A stretch of 64,000 nt of DNA from Hofstenia miamia (lineage: Eukaryota > Xenacoelomorpha > Acoela): positions 373,738 to 437,737 of the forward strand of contig SCFE01000063.1 of the NCBI GenBank assembly GCA_004352715.1, in the 5' to 3' direction. How positions within the stretch are numbered: the stretch's first letter is position 1; each line of letters opens with the position of its first letter. This document shows positions 61,631 through 64,000 of this stretch, piece by piece. Under the pieces are notes generated by a model. The model did not search any database. It worked only from the letters and a program-made list of their open reading frames with translations, and was not told where the DNA came from. The translations under genes were made by a program, and so were the position numbers.

Positions 61631-62250
61631 TTGGCTACATTCATAAAATTGCCGCAAAATCGAGATATACTGAGACATTTTACGTATCTTGGTGAGAGCG
61701 TCAAGTCAAAACTGACAAAAGTTCATCTGAACCGGCACCTTCATCATCGTCTTCTGATTTCAAGCGTCCAAGGAGTAGTACTTGTTTGGAAGAAAACTTA
61801 TCCACTAACAGTGCACACATTGTTTTTTAAGACATTATCGGAAGAAGGACTCGATGTCCTGTGACTTCCCAATCAGGTGTTTGGGGGAGAATTGTTCGAG
61901 AAGGTGAACTGATGCTCGATAAAATTGATGGTGTTGAGAAACGGGTGGTGATTTTTTAAAACGAATCGTGTAAACTCAATCTTGATGTTCTACAATGCAA
62001 GAGTGGCTCGTCAAATGACACATATTGTGAACTAAAGAAACTTTGGGATCAATTTGACGCGTGGAACAGTGTCTCAATTTTGATTTGTGACACTACAGCA
62101 GTCAACACTGGTCGTCTTAATGGTGTTGCCAAGCAGCTGCAAAACGATGTTGGACTCGTCTCTTCAGTCAGAACACAATAAAGCAGCCATAAATGTGATT
62201 TCAATGACAGGAGAAAACCCAGGATGGCGAGACGACTTCTGATTCCTGCA
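61631..62250 (+). pseudogene. Transposase-like relic
   Basis: Plus frames read ILRHFTYLGESVKSKLTKV (61670), LMLDKIDGVEKRVV (about 61912) and SILICDTTAVNTGRLNGVAK (about 62075). The last resembles a D(T/S)TxxNTGxxNG block that I associate with DDE-type transposase-like proteins abundant in arthropod genomes. Stops and frameshifts show decay. The superfamily is not assigned, and I see no terminal repeats. Confidence 0.4.
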
Positions 62251-62279
62251 TGAACTGTGCCAAGCATTCCGCCAATATC

Positions 62280-64000
62280 AAGTCAGTTTTGATGAATTTT
62301 TTACATTCAAATGATATGCTAATTAACTGATTGATGAATAAATGAAATAACAAGCAGAAAAATTATTTTAATGAAAGTAGTAAACAATAATAATGAATTA
62401 TGTGTGCTTTTTATGAAAAATAGCCTAGATATTTGAAAGTATGTATAAAAATGAGTTTGAAAATGTGGCTATTTAACTTAGTTTGATATAAAAAATGTAA
62501 ATCATTTGCTTTAAGTTAAAATTTATAATGGTATTAGTAAAAATAAAACACAGTTTTAGTAGGGCTCTTCGGCATACCGAAAAATACCGTAGTCGGCTTT
62601 TTGACTCAAAACCAAAACCGAACCGAGAAAAAATTTTCAGACGAATTACTCTGCTATAATGTCATTTCCAGGGAATGATGAAGTCTTGTTGAAGAAAATG
62701 CCAAAATGTTTGTCAAGTTGCGGCGTAAATTTACTTTAATATATTATCAACTTAAAGTAGTGTTATGAAGAGTATTTTTCTCTTGAATAACGTTTTACTA
62801 ATAACGATAGCAGTTAGTCCAAAAAACGGAAAGCACGGTTTTGATCTGAGAGAAAATCGAAATCGAACACATTTTTTGAAAAACGCCTCCCATTAACTTT
62901 ATGATTTTAAGAAATTATTATTATATAATGAAAGCTTCGTGATTTTCTTGAAAAGATTTTTAAATATTTCTTGAAGTAAATTATCACGGTAGCACACACA
63001 TTTATTTGTATTGGTTATATTTATAATAATTTGTTGTTTAATCCAAAATAGCTGTCGCACTCATCAGCTGACAGTAGTTGCAGTAATATTGTATCAGTTT
63101 ATGCTTACATTTAAATATTATCATTATTATGTTTCTAAAGTTTCTTCAATTTGAAACAATGCATGTGAAAAGCTTTTTTTTTATTTCGAATTTTTCTCAA
63201 ATTATAATATATAAATACAATGAAATCTCAAAATCATATATTCATGAAAGTCGTACTAATTCAAAATACATCAACTAATAATTTTTTAGGTCTTAAATTA
63301 TTAGATAATTTGATCAATTAAAAAATGACATTTCAAATTTATGGGTACCTCTCCATAGAAAAATATTTCTGGTTAGTCTAGATTTGTATGCTTGTTGCCA
63401 ACATTTGGAAATTCGCCTCCAGTGTAAGTCACCTAATTATTCTAGTAATAATTTGTAAACTATTTGTTAATGCATTTTTGACAACTTTGGACTATAAACC
63501 TAATGTTCAAATTTTGATGAAGATGTAATATTGCATTTTTCAATTTCTTGAAAATTCTAAATAAATTTTGAAAATAATAACAAATCGATTTTCTCAATTT
63601 GTTTGCTTTTACATCTTGAATGGAATGAATTGTGTGCTCACATTGCATCCAATTCAACGAGACGCAATTGAAAACATACTTAAATGAAACATTTTTTAAT
63701 TTAATCCAGTTGAACTCCAGTACTGCATGAACCCTTATTGCCACAACATTCTTTACTCAGTATAGATACTGTATCAGCATTAAAATGTGAAATAAACTTC
63801 TCTATAAATGTCCTATAATAACAAATCGATTTTTCAATTTGTTTGCTTTTACAGTGATCGACCAAATTTTCATGATGGAATTTGACTCAATACAAATTGC
63901 GGTAGAGTATACCCGCGTATATTCATATAAACATTATAAGTTTCTGCGGGTATACGCTAGTAGCTCATTTTAAGTGGAAGGTATACGGCGTATAACCTCG
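62280..64000. other. AT-rich DNA with small repeats
   Basis: A CGGTATTTTTCGG-type motif at about 62575-62630 (minus strand) looks like part of a repeat terminus. A roughly 35-bp segment (AACAAATCGATTTTxCAATTTGTTTGCTTTTACA) occurs at about 63580 and again at about 63820. The last 110 bp contain TATACCCGCGTATA and its inverted form GCGGGTATACGC. No gene was recognised. Confidence 0.5.

Noticed and set aside
1-64000. tRNA, rRNA, CRISPR, operons or prokaryotic features
   Set aside because: The window is spliced animal DNA; I saw no tRNA-like A/B-box pair with cloverleaf, no rRNA and no direct-repeat/spacer array.

Overview
The window is AT-rich animal DNA. Evidence for this is a spliced gene with GT-AG introns and TTTTAG-type acceptors, many non-LTR retrotransposon relics, a Ty3/Gypsy-like element, hAT- and MULE-type non-autonomous DNA transposons, and several scaffold gaps. 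I cannot name the species. The transposon mix and the 42-70 bp introns fit an arthropod or another AT-rich invertebrate. Most of the 64 kb is transposon debris and gene-poor DNA. Only two loci look like intact cellular genes.

Genes. A complete BROX orthologue (BRO1-domain, ESCRT-III-associated protein with a C-terminal CAAX box, CVIS) can be assembled from ten exons on the + strand, 38536-47506, giving 428 codons. All nine junctions use GT-AG and keep the frame. Inside BROX intron 6, on the same strand, lies a two-exon gene (40039-40725) that I recognise as a NOPCHAP1/C12orf45 homologue, the adaptor that loads NOP58 onto R2TP for box C/D snoRNP assembly. Both start codons sit 1-6 nt downstream of a sequence that looks like a 3' splice acceptor. 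A third locus, 11818-13252, is an apparently decayed single-exon gene for a signal-peptide plus single-TM surface protein.

Layout. 1-2.3 kb: intergenic DNA, a 1000-N gap, and the 3' end of an R4/Dong-type non-LTR element ending in (TAA)n. 2.3-5.6 kb: a decayed CR1-like LINE with an SGNH-esterase ORF1 and APE-RT ORF2. 6.66-7.48 kb: a TIR element with GGCGCTGAATA ends. 7.5-9.64 kb: a second R4-type copy lacking its RT palm, ending in (TAA)n. 9.64-10.72 kb: an antisense LINE. 10.95-11.69 kb: an hAT-type element with a perfect 8-bp TSD. 13.3-22.5 kb: gene-poor DNA with an 847-bp tandem duplication. 22.57-31.10 kb: an antisense Gypsy-like element with two ~354-bp LTRs, defective, carrying an extra insert and an apparent assembly duplication. 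31.5-32.75 kb: a MULE-type MITE and a long-TIR element. 32.97-37.65 kb: a CR1 LINE with a PHD-finger ORF1, interrupted by a GC-rich insertion. 38.5-47.7 kb: BROX with the nested NOPCHAP1 homologue. 49.6-56.3 kb: fragments of at least four LINEs in both orientations. 58.29-58.53 kb: an hAT MITE. 61.6-62.3 kb: a transposase-like relic. The remainder is AT-rich DNA in which I see nothing.

The most noteworthy item is the same-strand BROX/NOPCHAP1 nesting with acceptor-abutting start codons. It raises the possibility of trans-splicing or alternative splicing from a shared transcript.
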